A DNA stretch of 64,000 nt from positions 62,001 to 126,000 of the forward strand of contig NZ_JANKMS010000014.1 in NCBI RefSeq assembly GCF_024649945.1. Direction: 5' to 3'. Both the position numbers and the translations under genes were made by a program. Below the pieces are notes generated by a model. That model worked only from the letters and a program-made list of their open reading frames with translations, was not told the origin of the DNA and ran no database searches. The DNA comes from Flavobacterium panacis. Its GTDB lineage: Bacteria; Bacteroidota; Bacteroidia; Flavobacteriales; Flavobacteriaceae. Positions 25,475 through 33,197 of the stretch are shown one piece after another (the first letter of the stretch is position 1; each line of letters begins with the position of its first letter).

Positions 25475-25490
25475 TATGATTGTAATCATA
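25475..25490. promoter_or_regulatory. FNR-like operator between copper-uptake and nos operons
   Basis: TATGATTGTAATCATA, a palindrome apart from the central 2 bp. Near-consensus -7 elements lie at equal distance (36.5 bp) on both sides, at 25446-25453 and 25512-25519, so one dimer could activate both divergent operons from about -41. Confidence 0.75.
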
Positions 25491-25511
25491 CTCTGTGAAA
25501 AACAAGTTTTG

Positions 25512-25519
25512 GAATTTTG
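25512..25519 (+). promoter_or_regulatory. -7 element, cytochrome c-nos side
   Basis: GAATTTTG, 7 of 8 to TAnnTTTG, ending 36.5 bp from the operator centre. The transcript would begin near 25524, about 27 nt before the cytochrome ATG at 25551. Confidence 0.55.
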
Positions 25520-25550
25520 ATGAAAAGTTTAACCAATTAAAAACAAAGAA

Positions 25551-26027
25551 ATGAACAAATTATTCGTATTAGCACTGTTTGGTTTTTTCTTCTTTCTGTC
25601 TTGCGGAAAAGAAAAATCAAATACTAATCAGGATTTCTCACCTCCAACTCAGGAAGAGAAGACGGCGGATGCAGAATCGTATGATTCTAAGAGAGGTCTC
25701 GGAAAATATGAAACAGTTGAATTAGGAACATCTTTAGATAAGGCATTGGCTGAAAAGGGACTTAAAACAGCTGAAGTAAAATGTACCTCATGCCATAAAC
25801 CTACTGATGAAAAATTAGTTGGACCGGGATGGAAAGGTGTTACAGAAAGAAGAACCCCACAATGGATCATGAATTTTATTACCAATCCTGATCCAATGAT
25901 CGACAAAGATCCTGAATTGCAGGCTCAGCTAGAGCTTTGTCTGATTCGTATGCCTAACCAAGGATTAAGCGATGACGAAGCCAGATCGATTCTGGAATAT
26001 ATGCGTCAGAATGATGGGGTGAAATAA
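25551..26027 (+). CDS. monohaem cytochrome c lipoprotein
   Basis: 158 residues with lipobox FLSC (Cys18), a polar linker, and one haem-binding CTSCH (78-82). The axial Met is probably in RMPNQGLSDDEA, giving a class I-like cytochrome fold ending in ARSILEYMRQ. It is exported and lipid-anchored and sits 31 bp before nosZ, so it is the likely electron donor to nitrous oxide reductase. Clade II nos clusters commonly begin with such a cytochrome. It is first gene of the operon driven by the FNR-like box. Confidence 0.88.
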   Translation: MNKLFVLALFGFFFFLSCGKEKSNTNQDFSPPTQEEKTADAESYDSKRGLGKYETVELGTSLDKALAEKGLKTAEVKCTSCHKPTDEKLVGPGWKGVTERRTPQWIMNFITNPDPMIDKDPELQAQLELCLIRMPNQGLSDDEARSILEYMRQNDGVK

Positions 26028-26058
26028 ATAATGGAATCAAAATCAAAATAATAGCCTT

Positions 26059-28032
26059 ATGAAAAATAAATTTTTAAAATCGATTTTCGTTGTTACGTTA
26101 GGGTGTGCGTTTTTTGTTTCTTGCAAACCAAAAGACTCTACAGATGCTGTTGAAGGTGATGCGGCCTCAAAAGTATATGTAGCACCAGGAAAGTATGATG
26201 AGTACTACAACTTTGTATCGGGCGGTTTTAGCGGTCAGGTCAGTGTTTATGGACTTCCGAGTGGAAGACTTTTAAGAGTAATGCCGGTATTCTCAGAAGA
26301 TCCTCAAAGTGGTTACGGTTATAGTGAAGAAACTAAACCCATGTTGAATACCTCACACGGTTATGTGCCTTGGGATGATCAACATCACTTGGATTTATCT
26401 CAAACAAATGGAGAAGTAGATGGACGTTGGATTTTTGCCAATGCCAATAACACACCTCGTATTGCACGTATTGACCTGAAAACATTCAGAACTGCTGAAA
26501 TTATAGAGCTTCCAAATTGTGCGGGTAATCACTCCTCTCCATTTATTACTCAAAATACAGAGTATGTAGTAGGAGCGAGCCGTTTTAGTGTTCCTGCAGA
26601 TAATGATGATGGTGATGTACCGATCAATACTTACAAGAAAAATTTTAAAGGATATCTTAGTTTCGTAAAAATTGGAAAAGAAGGAGAGTTAGATCTTGCT
26701 TTCCAAATCGTAGCTCCAGGTGTCAATTTTGACTTGAGTCACCCAGGAAAAAAAGAATCTCATGGATGGTTTTTCTTCTCTTGCTACAATACAGAGCAAG
26801 CCAATACTTTACTGGAAGTGAATGCTTCTAAAAATGATAAAGATTTTATCATGGCTGTAAACTGGAAAAAAGCAGAAGAATATATCAAAGCTGGAAAAGG
26901 AAAACGTGTTCCTGCAAAATATGCTCATAATACGTGGGATGAAAAGACTCAGACTGCTAAATCTGAAATCAAAAATGAGGTGCTTACGCTGGATGCTTCA
27001 GAACTTAAGGATATCTGTTATATGATTCCTTGTCCGAAATCACCACATGGTTGTGATATCGATCCAACAGGTGAATATATTATTGGAAGTGGAAAACTGG
27101 CTGCTTTAATTCCAGTTTTCAGTTTTACAAAATTGAAAGATGCAATTGCTAATAAACAATTTGATGGAGCTTATGCAGGAATTCCAGTTGTAAAATATGA
27201 AGCAGCTCTTTATGGTGAAGTTCAAAAACCAGGTTTAGGACCTCTTCATACCGAATTTGACGGAAAAGGAAATGCTTACACAACGATGTTTGTGTCTTCT
27301 GAAGTGGTAAAATGGAATATCAAAGATCTTAAAGTCTTAGATAGAAAAGCGACTTATTATTCTCCTGGACACTTAATGGTTCCTGGTGGAAATACTGAAA
27401 AACCATTTGGAAAATATATGGTGGTTTACAACAAAATTACAAAGGACCGTTTCTTACCAACGGGGCCAGAATTGGCACAAAGTGCTCAGTTATTTGACAT
27501 CAGTGGAGATAAAATGAAATTGCTTTTGGATTTCCCAACAATTGGAGAACCGCATTATGCGCAAGGTATTCCTGCAGAAAAAGTTAGAAATAACGGACAA
27601 TTGAAGTTTTACAATATAACGGAGAATAAACATGCCTTTGCTACTAAAGGTGAAAAAGAAACCAAAGTGGTTAGAGAAGGAAATAAAGTACACATTTATA
27701 TGACTTGTATTCGTTCTCACTTTGCTCCAGATAATATTGAAGGTATTCGTGTAGGTGATGAAGTGTACTTCCACGTAACCAACCTTGAACAAGACTGGGA
27801 CGTTCCTCACGGATTTGCCATTAAAGGTGCAAATACCGCGGAAATACTGATTATGCCGGGTGAAACCTTAACATTGAAATGGGTTCCGCAGAAAAAAGGA
27901 ATATTCCCATTCTATTGTACTGATTTCTGTAGTGCATTACACCAAGAAATGCAGGGATATGTGCGAGTTTCGCCAGCAGGAAGTAATGTTCCGATTAGTT
28001 ACAGTGTAGGGACGAATCTACCAAAAGAATAG
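26059..28032 (+). CDS. nosZ: nitrous oxide reductase, Sec/lipoprotein (clade II) type
   Basis: 657 residues. The N-terminus is a lipoprotein signal with FFVSC (Cys22) instead of a twin-arginine leader, typical of clade II enzymes and implying membrane anchoring. The seven-bladed propeller carries CuZ histidines, including DDQHHLDLS (H109, H110), NHSSPF, ESHGW, PHGCD, GPLHTEFD and GEPHYAQ. The C-terminal cupredoxin has the CuA site C620-TDF-C624-SAL-H628-QE-M631. It reduces N2O to N2 in the periplasm. It is followed by nosL, nosD, nosF and nosY, and all copper ligands that I can see are intact. Confidence 0.96.
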   Translation: MKNKFLKSIFVVTLGCAFFVSCKPKDSTDAVEGDAASKVYVAPGKYDEYYNFVSGGFSGQVSVYGLPSGRLLRVMPVFSEDPQSGYGYSEETKPMLNTSHGYVPWDDQHHLDLSQTNGEVDGRWIFANANNTPRIARIDLKTFRTAEIIELPNCAGNHSSPFITQNTEYVVGASRFSVPADNDDGDVPINTYKKNFKGYLSFVKIGKEGELDLAFQIVAPGVNFDLSHPGKKESHGWFFFSCYNTEQANTLLEVNASKNDKDFIMAVNWKKAEEYIKAGKGKRVPAKYAHNTWDEKTQTAKSEIKNEVLTLDASELKDICYMIPCPKSPHGCDIDPTGEYIIGSGKLAALIPVFSFTKLKDAIANKQFDGAYAGIPVVKYEAALYGEVQKPGLGPLHTEFDGKGNAYTTMFVSSEVVKWNIKDLKVLDRKATYYSPGHLMVPGGNTEKPFGKYMVVYNKITKDRFLPTGPELAQSAQLFDISGDKMKLLLDFPTIGEPHYAQGIPAEKVRNNGQLKFYNITENKHAFATKGEKETKVVREGNKVHIYMTCIRSHFAPDNIEGIRVGDEVYFHVTNLEQDWDVPHGFAIKGANTAEILIMPGETLTLKWVPQKKGIFPFYCTDFCSALHQEMQGYVRVSPAGSNVPISYSVGTNLPKE

Positions 28033-28086
28033 CCAGTAACCTAAAGGGAGCAAAGTATTCTTTGTTCCCTTTTATTTTGAATTATT

Positions 28087-29091
28087 ATGAGAAATAAAAA
28101 ACTATCTACGTTTTCCAAAATTGTACTCATCTTATCGGGACTTTTATTGATTGGAGCTATATTTTTTCCTATTTGGAGAATTGAACTTACTGCACCACAA
28201 TATCCAGAAGGTCTGGTTTTAAAACTTCACCCTTCTAAAATTGCTGGAGATGTTGATATTATCAACGGATTGAATCATTACATCGGGATGAAGACATTGC
28301 ATACAGAAGACTTTATTGAATTTAAGGTTTTACCTTTTATTTTAGGAGGTTTAGGTATTATTTCATTAGTATGTGCGTGGAGTTCAAAAAGAAAATCGCT
28401 GTTTATATTCTTTTTTTCTTTTATGCTTTTCGGAATATTGTCTGCTTGCGATTTCTACAGATGGAATTATGAATACGGGCATAATCTCGACCCGAATGCT
28501 GCTATCAGAGTACCTGGAATGGCGTACCAGCCTCCAATGTTGGGATACAAACAATTGCTAAACTTTGGGGCTTATTCAATGCCCGATATAGGCGGATGGA
28601 TGCTTATAGCTGTTGGAGTTTTACTTTTTGCTGCTACTGTAAAAGAAAAATATAGGACACCGAAATCTAGTCGATTTTTAAGTCTTTTTCTAATCTCCGC
28701 TTTTTTATATTCCTGTTCCAATGACAAACCAGTTCCGATTAAACTAAACGTCGATAATTGTGATTTCTGCATGATGGGAATCAGCGATGGGAGACATGGA
28801 GCGGAAATCATTACTCAAAAAGGTAGAGCTTACAAGTTTGATGATATTGCCTGTATGGCACATTATTGCAAACAGAATACGGACATTAAAATTAAAGCCT
28901 ATTATGTTCATGATTATACGAAGAACAATGAACTAATTTCAGCAGAAAATGCTTTTTTCGTTTCAGGAGGAACTATAAAAAGTCCGATGAATGGAAATAT
29001 TGCCGCTTTTTTAAGTAAGAGTGAAGCTAAAGCATTTGAAGCACAATCAAAAGGATTGGAAACAGAATGGAATGATATTCTAAAAAAGTAG
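28087..29091 (+). CDS. nosL: NosL-domain copper chaperone fused to a membrane domain
   Basis: 334 residues. The first ~190 contain about four membrane helices (13-29, 81-97, 103-120, 170-184) with loop motifs NHYIGMKTLH and GMAYQPPMLGYK rich in His and Met. A second export-like helix follows (197-209), ending in LYSC (Cys210), exactly like a lipobox. Residues 218-334 are the NosL domain, with C225-DF-C228-M229-M and FDDIACMAHYC. NosL delivers Cu(I) to NosZ and is normally a free lipoprotein; here it appears fused behind a membrane module. The internal lipobox suggests either fusion of two genes or processing at C210. Confidence 0.88.
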   Translation: MRNKKLSTFSKIVLILSGLLLIGAIFFPIWRIELTAPQYPEGLVLKLHPSKIAGDVDIINGLNHYIGMKTLHTEDFIEFKVLPFILGGLGIISLVCAWSSKRKSLFIFFFSFMLFGILSACDFYRWNYEYGHNLDPNAAIRVPGMAYQPPMLGYKQLLNFGAYSMPDIGGWMLIAVGVLLFAATVKEKYRTPKSSRFLSLFLISAFLYSCSNDKPVPIKLNVDNCDFCMMGISDGRHGAEIITQKGRAYKFDDIACMAHYCKQNTDIKIKAYYVHDYTKNNELISAENAFFVSGGTIKSPMNGNIAAFLSKSEAKAFEAQSKGLETEWNDILKK

Positions 29092-29119
29092 AACCATTCG
29101 TTAATTAAAATCTTACCAC

Positions 29120-30352
29120 ATGAAACTACAATTTTGTCTTTCATTATTATTGTTTTTCAACTGTCTTTGGTCACAAAAAATTGAAGTTGGTCCCGAAAAA
29201 TCTATAAAAACAATCAAAAAAGCAATAGAACTGGCAAAGTCTGGTGATACTATTTTAGTTCATAAAGGAGTTTATCGTGAGGGTAATATTATTGTAGATA
29301 AAAAAATAATTCTGCAGGGAAAAAACTTGCCAATCCTAGACGGCCAACAAAAGTACGAAGTGGTTTCTATAAAAGCCGACAGCGTATCTTTTTCAGGATT
29401 TAAAGTTATTAATTCAGGTTTTGGGTCTCTGAATGATCCCTGTGGAATTAAAATATACAACAAAACCGGAGTTGAAGTAAAAGATAATTTTCTGGAGAAT
29501 AACTTTTTTGGAATTTATGTTCAGAAAGGAACCAATTGCATTATAAAAAACAATACCATAAAAGCGTATCAAAAAGAAGAGCAACGCATTGGAAACGGAA
29601 TTCATTGTTGGAAAAGCGAGAATATGCGGATCATCGGCAACAAAATTTCGGGACATCGCGACGGAATTTATTTTGAATTTGTTTCTAATTCGGTGATCTG
29701 GCGAAATGTTTCCAAAGAGAATATTCGGTACGGACTTCATTTCATGTTTTCTAATGATGACGCTTATATTTCTAATGTTTTTAAAAATAATGGGGCAGGA
29801 GTAGCAGTCATGTTTACCAAAAACGTAAAAATGTTCAACAATTATTTTGAAGAAAACTGGGGCGATGCAGCTTATGGTTTATTACTCAAGGAAATCTCAG
29901 ATAGTTATATTATTGGAAATAAATTTGTCAGAAATACTTCGGGAATTTATATGGAAGGAACCAGCAGGGTTAAACTCGAAAAGAATATTTTTAAAGATAA
30001 CGGTTGGGGAATGAAAGTTCAGGCGAGTTGCATGGATAATGTGATTTCGTTTAATAATTTTCTTTCCAATACTTTCGATATCAGTACAAATGGAAGTTTA
30101 GTGCTCAATCACTTCAATAATAATTATTGGGATAAATATGAAGGTTATGATCTCAATCGGGACGGGATAGGAGATGTGCCTTTTCATCCGTTGAGTCTTT
30201 TTGCGGTCATTACAGAAAACAATCCCTCGGCAATGCTCTTGTTCCGAAGTTTTATGATTACGCTTTTAGATAAATCAGAAAAAATCCTTCCGAGTATAAC
30301 TCCAGATAATTTTGTCGACGAAACCCCCGAAATGAAATCTCTTGTATTATGA
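29120..30352 (+). CDS. nosD: nitrous oxide reductase maturation protein NosD
   Basis: 410 residues: signal peptide (about 1-18, NCLWS), then a right-handed parallel beta-helix of CASH repeats (GVEVKDNFLENNFFGIYVQ, NMRIIGNKISGHRDGIYFE, ISDSYIIGNKFVRNTSGIYM) and an NYWDKYEGYDLNRDGIGDVP calcium-like motif typical of NosD. NosD is periplasmic and works with the NosFY ABC transporter to build the CuZ sulfide cluster of NosZ. It ends with a 4-bp overlap with nosF, supporting one operon. Confidence 0.93.
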   Translation: MKLQFCLSLLLFFNCLWSQKIEVGPEKSIKTIKKAIELAKSGDTILVHKGVYREGNIIVDKKIILQGKNLPILDGQQKYEVVSIKADSVSFSGFKVINSGFGSLNDPCGIKIYNKTGVEVKDNFLENNFFGIYVQKGTNCIIKNNTIKAYQKEEQRIGNGIHCWKSENMRIIGNKISGHRDGIYFEFVSNSVIWRNVSKENIRYGLHFMFSNDDAYISNVFKNNGAGVAVMFTKNVKMFNNYFEENWGDAAYGLLLKEISDSYIIGNKFVRNTSGIYMEGTSRVKLEKNIFKDNGWGMKVQASCMDNVISFNNFLSNTFDISTNGSLVLNHFNNNYWDKYEGYDLNRDGIGDVPFHPLSLFAVITENNPSAMLLFRSFMITLLDKSEKILPSITPDNFVDETPEMKSLVL

Positions 30353-31071
30353 TTACTTTAAAAAATATAAATAAAAAATTTGGCAGATTGAAGGTTTTAC
30401 AAGATGTCAGTCTAGAATTTAAAGCAGGAGAATGTATTGCGCTTATCGGTCCGAACGGTTGTGGAAAAACCACTTTGATTAAATCGATTTTAGGAATGGT
30501 TTTACCTGACAGTGGTGAAATTCTTCTCCAAAATGAATCTATTTTAAAGAAGTTCGAACATCGAAACAATATTGGCTATATGCCCCAAATTGGACGTTAT
30601 CCCGATAATATGACCATCGAGCAGATTATCGCCATGATCAAACAAATCAGAAATTCAAAAAATGAATTAGACGAAGATTTGATTAAAGATTTTAAACTTG
30701 ATCAAATGAGAGATAAACAAATGCGGACACTTTCTGGTGGAACAACGCAAAAAGTTAGTGCAACATTAGCTTTTCTTTTCAATCCTGATGTTTTAATTCT
30801 GGATGAACCCACTGCAGGACTTGATCCTTTGGCAGCCGAAATTCTGAAAGAGAAAATCATCAAAGAAAGAAATAAAGGAAAACTAATCCTGATTACATCA
30901 CATTTACTAAGTGAACTCGATGATATGATTACGCAGATTATTTTTATGCAGGAAGGAAAAGTACATTTTCATAAAACGATTCAGGATCTTTTAGAATCAA
31001 CGGGAGAAACCAAAATATCCAAATCCATAGCCACTATTTTAAAAGAAAAACAGCATGAACAGAATTATTAA
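30349..31071 (+). CDS. nosF: NosF ABC transporter ATPase
   Basis: 240 residues. It has all ABC motifs: Walker A GPNGCGKTT (34-42), Q-loop in YMPQIG, signature LSGGTTQK, Walker B VLILDEP and the H-loop in LITSH. It powers NosY in CuZ maturation. The start overlaps the nosD stop by 4 bp, and the end overlaps nosY by 17 bp. Cytosolic, membrane-associated through NosY. Confidence 0.94.
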   Translation: MITLKNINKKFGRLKVLQDVSLEFKAGECIALIGPNGCGKTTLIKSILGMVLPDSGEILLQNESILKKFEHRNNIGYMPQIGRYPDNMTIEQIIAMIKQIRNSKNELDEDLIKDFKLDQMRDKQMRTLSGGTTQKVSATLAFLFNPDVLILDEPTAGLDPLAAEILKEKIIKERNKGKLILITSHLLSELDDMITQIIFMQEGKVHFHKTIQDLLESTGETKISKSIATILKEKQHEQNY

Positions 31072-31822
31072 AATCGTCTTGTTAGACATTCTGAAAAATA
31101 AGATTATTGTAAGTTATGCTTTAATTTTGGGCTTGCTTTCGTGGGGATCTTTTATGCTCGAAGACAATACATCTAAAGGACTTTTAACGATTCTGAATGT
31201 AATTTTGTTTACAGTTCCATTGGTATCGGTTCTTTTTTCGACTATTTATATTTACAACAGTTCTGAATTTATCGAACTTTTACTGAGTCAGCCCATCAAA
31301 AGAAAAAAAATCTGGATCAGTTTGTTTGCGGGACTTTCAATCGCTATGTTTTTGGCTTTTTTTATTGGAGCCGGAATACCACTTTTAGTCCATTCACCTG
31401 GAATGGCTGGAGTAATCATGCTTTTATCTGGAAGTTTGATTTCCATTGTTTTTGTGTCGTTGGCATTTTTGAGCTGCATTCTCACGCGAGATAAGGCAAA
31501 AGGAATTGGAATGTCTATTTTATTCTGGCTATATTTTGCCGTACTTTTTGATGCTTTGGTATTGTTTCTTTTGTTCCAGTTTGCCGAATATCCAATTGAA
31601 GAAGCGATGGTGGGAGTAACAGCTTTGAGTCCAATAGATTTGGCACGAATTCAGATTTTGCTGCATCTGGATCAGTCTGCTATGATGGGATATACTGGAG
31701 CTATTTTTAAAGATTTTTTTGGAACTGCGATCGGATTGGTGATTTCTTTTTCTCTTTTGGTTTTATGGATACTAATTCCATTTATTATTTCAGTTAGAAA
31801 ATTTGAGCGAAAAGATCTTTAA
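31055..31822 (+). CDS. nosY: NosY ABC transporter permease
   Basis: 255 residues with six membrane helices and the coupling-helix region LLLSQPIKRKKIWISLF. It forms the inner-membrane part of NosDFY, which moves a sulfur species for NosZ CuZ assembly. It is co-translated with nosF (17-bp overlap). The globin gene follows after 30 bp and is probably co-transcribed. Confidence 0.92.
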   Translation: MNRIIKIVLLDILKNKIIVSYALILGLLSWGSFMLEDNTSKGLLTILNVILFTVPLVSVLFSTIYIYNSSEFIELLLSQPIKRKKIWISLFAGLSIAMFLAFFIGAGIPLLVHSPGMAGVIMLLSGSLISIVFVSLAFLSCILTRDKAKGIGMSILFWLYFAVLFDALVLFLLFQFAEYPIEEAMVGVTALSPIDLARIQILLHLDQSAMMGYTGAIFKDFFGTAIGLVISFSLLVLWILIPFIISVRKFERKDL

Positions 31823-31852
31823 TGTTTTTGTTTATTTAGAAATAAAAGAAAT

Positions 31853-32224
31853 ATGAAAACAGATATTAGAAATAAAGAAGATATCATTCTATTGGTTGAT
31901 GCTTTTTATTTGAAGGTAAAAACAGATGCAACCATTGGGTATTTATTTACAGAAGTAGCTAGGATCAATTGGGAAAAACATCTTCCAATAATGTATGATT
32001 TCTGGGATAATGTTCTTTTTCATACAGGAAATTTTGATGGAAATCCGATGTTGAAACATCGAACGCTTGATGAAAAAAGTTCACTCACTAAAACTCATTT
32101 TCTGCATTGGACAAAACTTTGGAAAAAAACAGTAGATGATTTGTTTGAAGGTGAAAAAGCAGAAGAAATAAAAAAAAGAGCAGAAAATATTTCCAAATGG
32201 ATGATGAACAAAGTTGTTTCTTAA
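31853..32224 (+). CDS. group III truncated haemoglobin
   Basis: 123 residues, the length of a truncated globin. It has the early-helix pattern VDAFYLKVKTDATIGYLF, distal region HLPIMYDFWDNVLF, and the proximal His in THFLHWTKLW, features of group III (P-type) globins. Family members bind O2 or NO. Position at the end of the nos operon and next to a Crp/Fnr gene suggests NO detoxification or sensing during N2O respiration. It ends at the terminator at 32228-32259. Confidence 0.88.
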   Translation: MKTDIRNKEDIILLVDAFYLKVKTDATIGYLFTEVARINWEKHLPIMYDFWDNVLFHTGNFDGNPMLKHRTLDEKSSLTKTHFLHWTKLWKKTVDDLFEGEKAEEIKKRAENISKWMMNKVVS

Positions 32225-32227
32225 TAC

Positions 32228-32259
32228 AAAAACGGGATCTCAAAAAAGTTCCCGTTTTT
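32228..32259. terminator. bidirectional terminator after globin
   Basis: AAAAACGGGA pairs with TCCCGTTTTT around a 12-nt loop, with T runs on both strands. It ends the nos-globin transcript and would also end the predicted small RNA. Confidence 0.85.
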
Positions 32260-32303
32260 ATCTTTTAAGATATCAAGACTGAATTAATAATTTCTTTTAA
32301 CCT
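32228..32303 (-). ncRNA. candidate FNR-controlled small RNA
   Basis: In the gap between the convergent globin and Crp/Fnr genes, an FNR-like palindrome (32337-32352) and a -7-like TTTTTTTG (32308-32315, minus strand) have the same 36.5-bp spacing as the three other pairs here. A transcript starting near 32303 would run about 76 nt to the hairpin at 32228-32259, which has a T tail on this strand. It contains no ATG-started ORF. By layout it resembles E. coli FnrS. No expression evidence can be seen, so this is a prediction. Confidence 0.45.
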
Positions 32304-32307
32304 TATA

Positions 32308-32315
32308 CAAAAAAA
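32308..32315 (-). promoter_or_regulatory. -7-like element of the candidate small RNA
   Basis: TTTTTTTG on the minus strand, 7 of 8 to TAnnTTTG, ending 36.5 bp from the palindrome centre at 32344.5. It lies in a T-rich run, so the match alone is weak; the spacing is what supports it. Confidence 0.45.
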
Positions 32316-32336
32316 GAAAAAATCCTTTTGTTTTGG

Positions 32337-32352
32337 TATGATTCAAATCATA
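32337..32352. promoter_or_regulatory. FNR-like operator in convergent gap
   Basis: TATGATTCAAATCATA, a palindrome with the same central 14 bases as the nadA copy. It is 3' to both flanking genes, so it does not serve either of them. The plus-strand side has no spaced -7 element; the minus side does. Confidence 0.65.
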
Positions 32353-32362
32353 TAGAACGAAA

Positions 32363-32959
32363 TTAGTAGAACAATTTATGATCAATAATTTCGATTTTTC
32401 TATTCTTACTCATTAATGATATTGTTCGTATTACTGTTTCTACACGAAGACCTGTAAAATCTGCAATTTCTTGTCTAGTATACGGAATTTTCATTTTTAT
32501 AGAAGCTCCAATATTATGTTGTTTTTTTAAATTATCTAGAAAGTACTGAATGCGATATTCAGGTTTATGATTGACTATATTTTTAGAAAAGACAATTTTA
32601 TTGTAGATTTTCCACGCAAATAGCTTAAGGATTTTTAACTGCATTTCAGGATTCTCTTCTAAAAAAGAAAAGAAGTTTGTTTTGGATAATTTTAAGATTA
32701 CACAATCTGTCTGAGCTATTGCAGTAGCAGGGTAAGGTTGTCCAATAAAAAGTGGCGGTTCACCAAAACTGTTTCCTTCATTAAAAACGCCCACAGTGAG
32801 ATCTTTACCGTCTTCGTTGGTATAACTCATTTTTACAGTTCCTTCCAAAATCTGAAAATAGGAAATCGCACAATCGTTCTCAAAAAAGATGATTGAATTT
32901 TTAGCAACCTTTTTAGCTACAGCTCCCCAAGTATATAGTAAATCAGTATCGATATGCAT
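32363..32959 (-). CDS. Crp/Fnr family regulator, candidate reader of the FNR-like box
   Basis: 198 residues: a cNMP-binding-like beta-roll (about 20-110, with FQILEGTVKMSYTNEDG and GNSFGEPPLF), a dimer helix, and a winged helix with TRQEIADFTGLRVETVIRTI. The recognition helix keeps Glu and Arg of the E-T-V-x-R motif, which contacts TGA half-sites in FNR and CRP; this fits the TGATT-NN-AATCA box. Only two Cys are present and none forms an N-terminal cluster, so it is not an Fe-S oxygen sensor. It may bind NO through haem like DNR, or another ligand. It sits beside the nos operon, convergent with the globin gene. Confidence 0.88.
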   Translation of the reverse strand: MHIDTDLLYTWGAVAKKVAKNSIIFFENDCAISYFQILEGTVKMSYTNEDGKDLTVGVFNEGNSFGEPPLFIGQPYPATAIAQTDCVILKLSKTNFFSFLEENPEMQLKILKLFAWKIYNKIVFSKNIVNHKPEYRIQYFLDNLKKQHNIGASIKMKIPYTRQEIADFTGLRVETVIRTISLMSKNRKIEIIDHKLFY

Positions 32960-33150
32960 GTCGAAACGTTGAAGAAATGGTTTAAGTGTTTGGTATAGTA
33001 TTAATTAAAGCAAAGAAATGAATCAAATTTAAAAGAAAATATGATAATTGTTAGCTTTTAGTTGTTTCTTTTTGAAACCAAAATAATAAGGTTTAAATAG
33101 TAGAAGAAGATTGTTTTTTTTCGAAGAAAAAGCCTGAAAAAAGAGAATTG

Positions 33151-33177
33151 AAGAGCTGTCCTTGAGAGACAGCTCTT
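33151..33177 (-). terminator. hairpin 3' of mscS
   Basis: AAGAGCTGTC and GACAGCTCTT form a perfect 10-bp stem with a 7-nt loop, 20 bp past the channel stop. The T run on the minus strand comes only about 8 nt after the stem, so termination is likely but not ideal. Confidence 0.55.
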
Positions 33178-33197
33178 AATATAATGTTTGTTTTGAG

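Noticed and set aside
32337..32352. Palindrome as autoregulatory site of the Crp/Fnr gene
   Set aside because: It lies just past the 3' end of that gene, 610 bp from its start, with no plus-strand promoter spacing.
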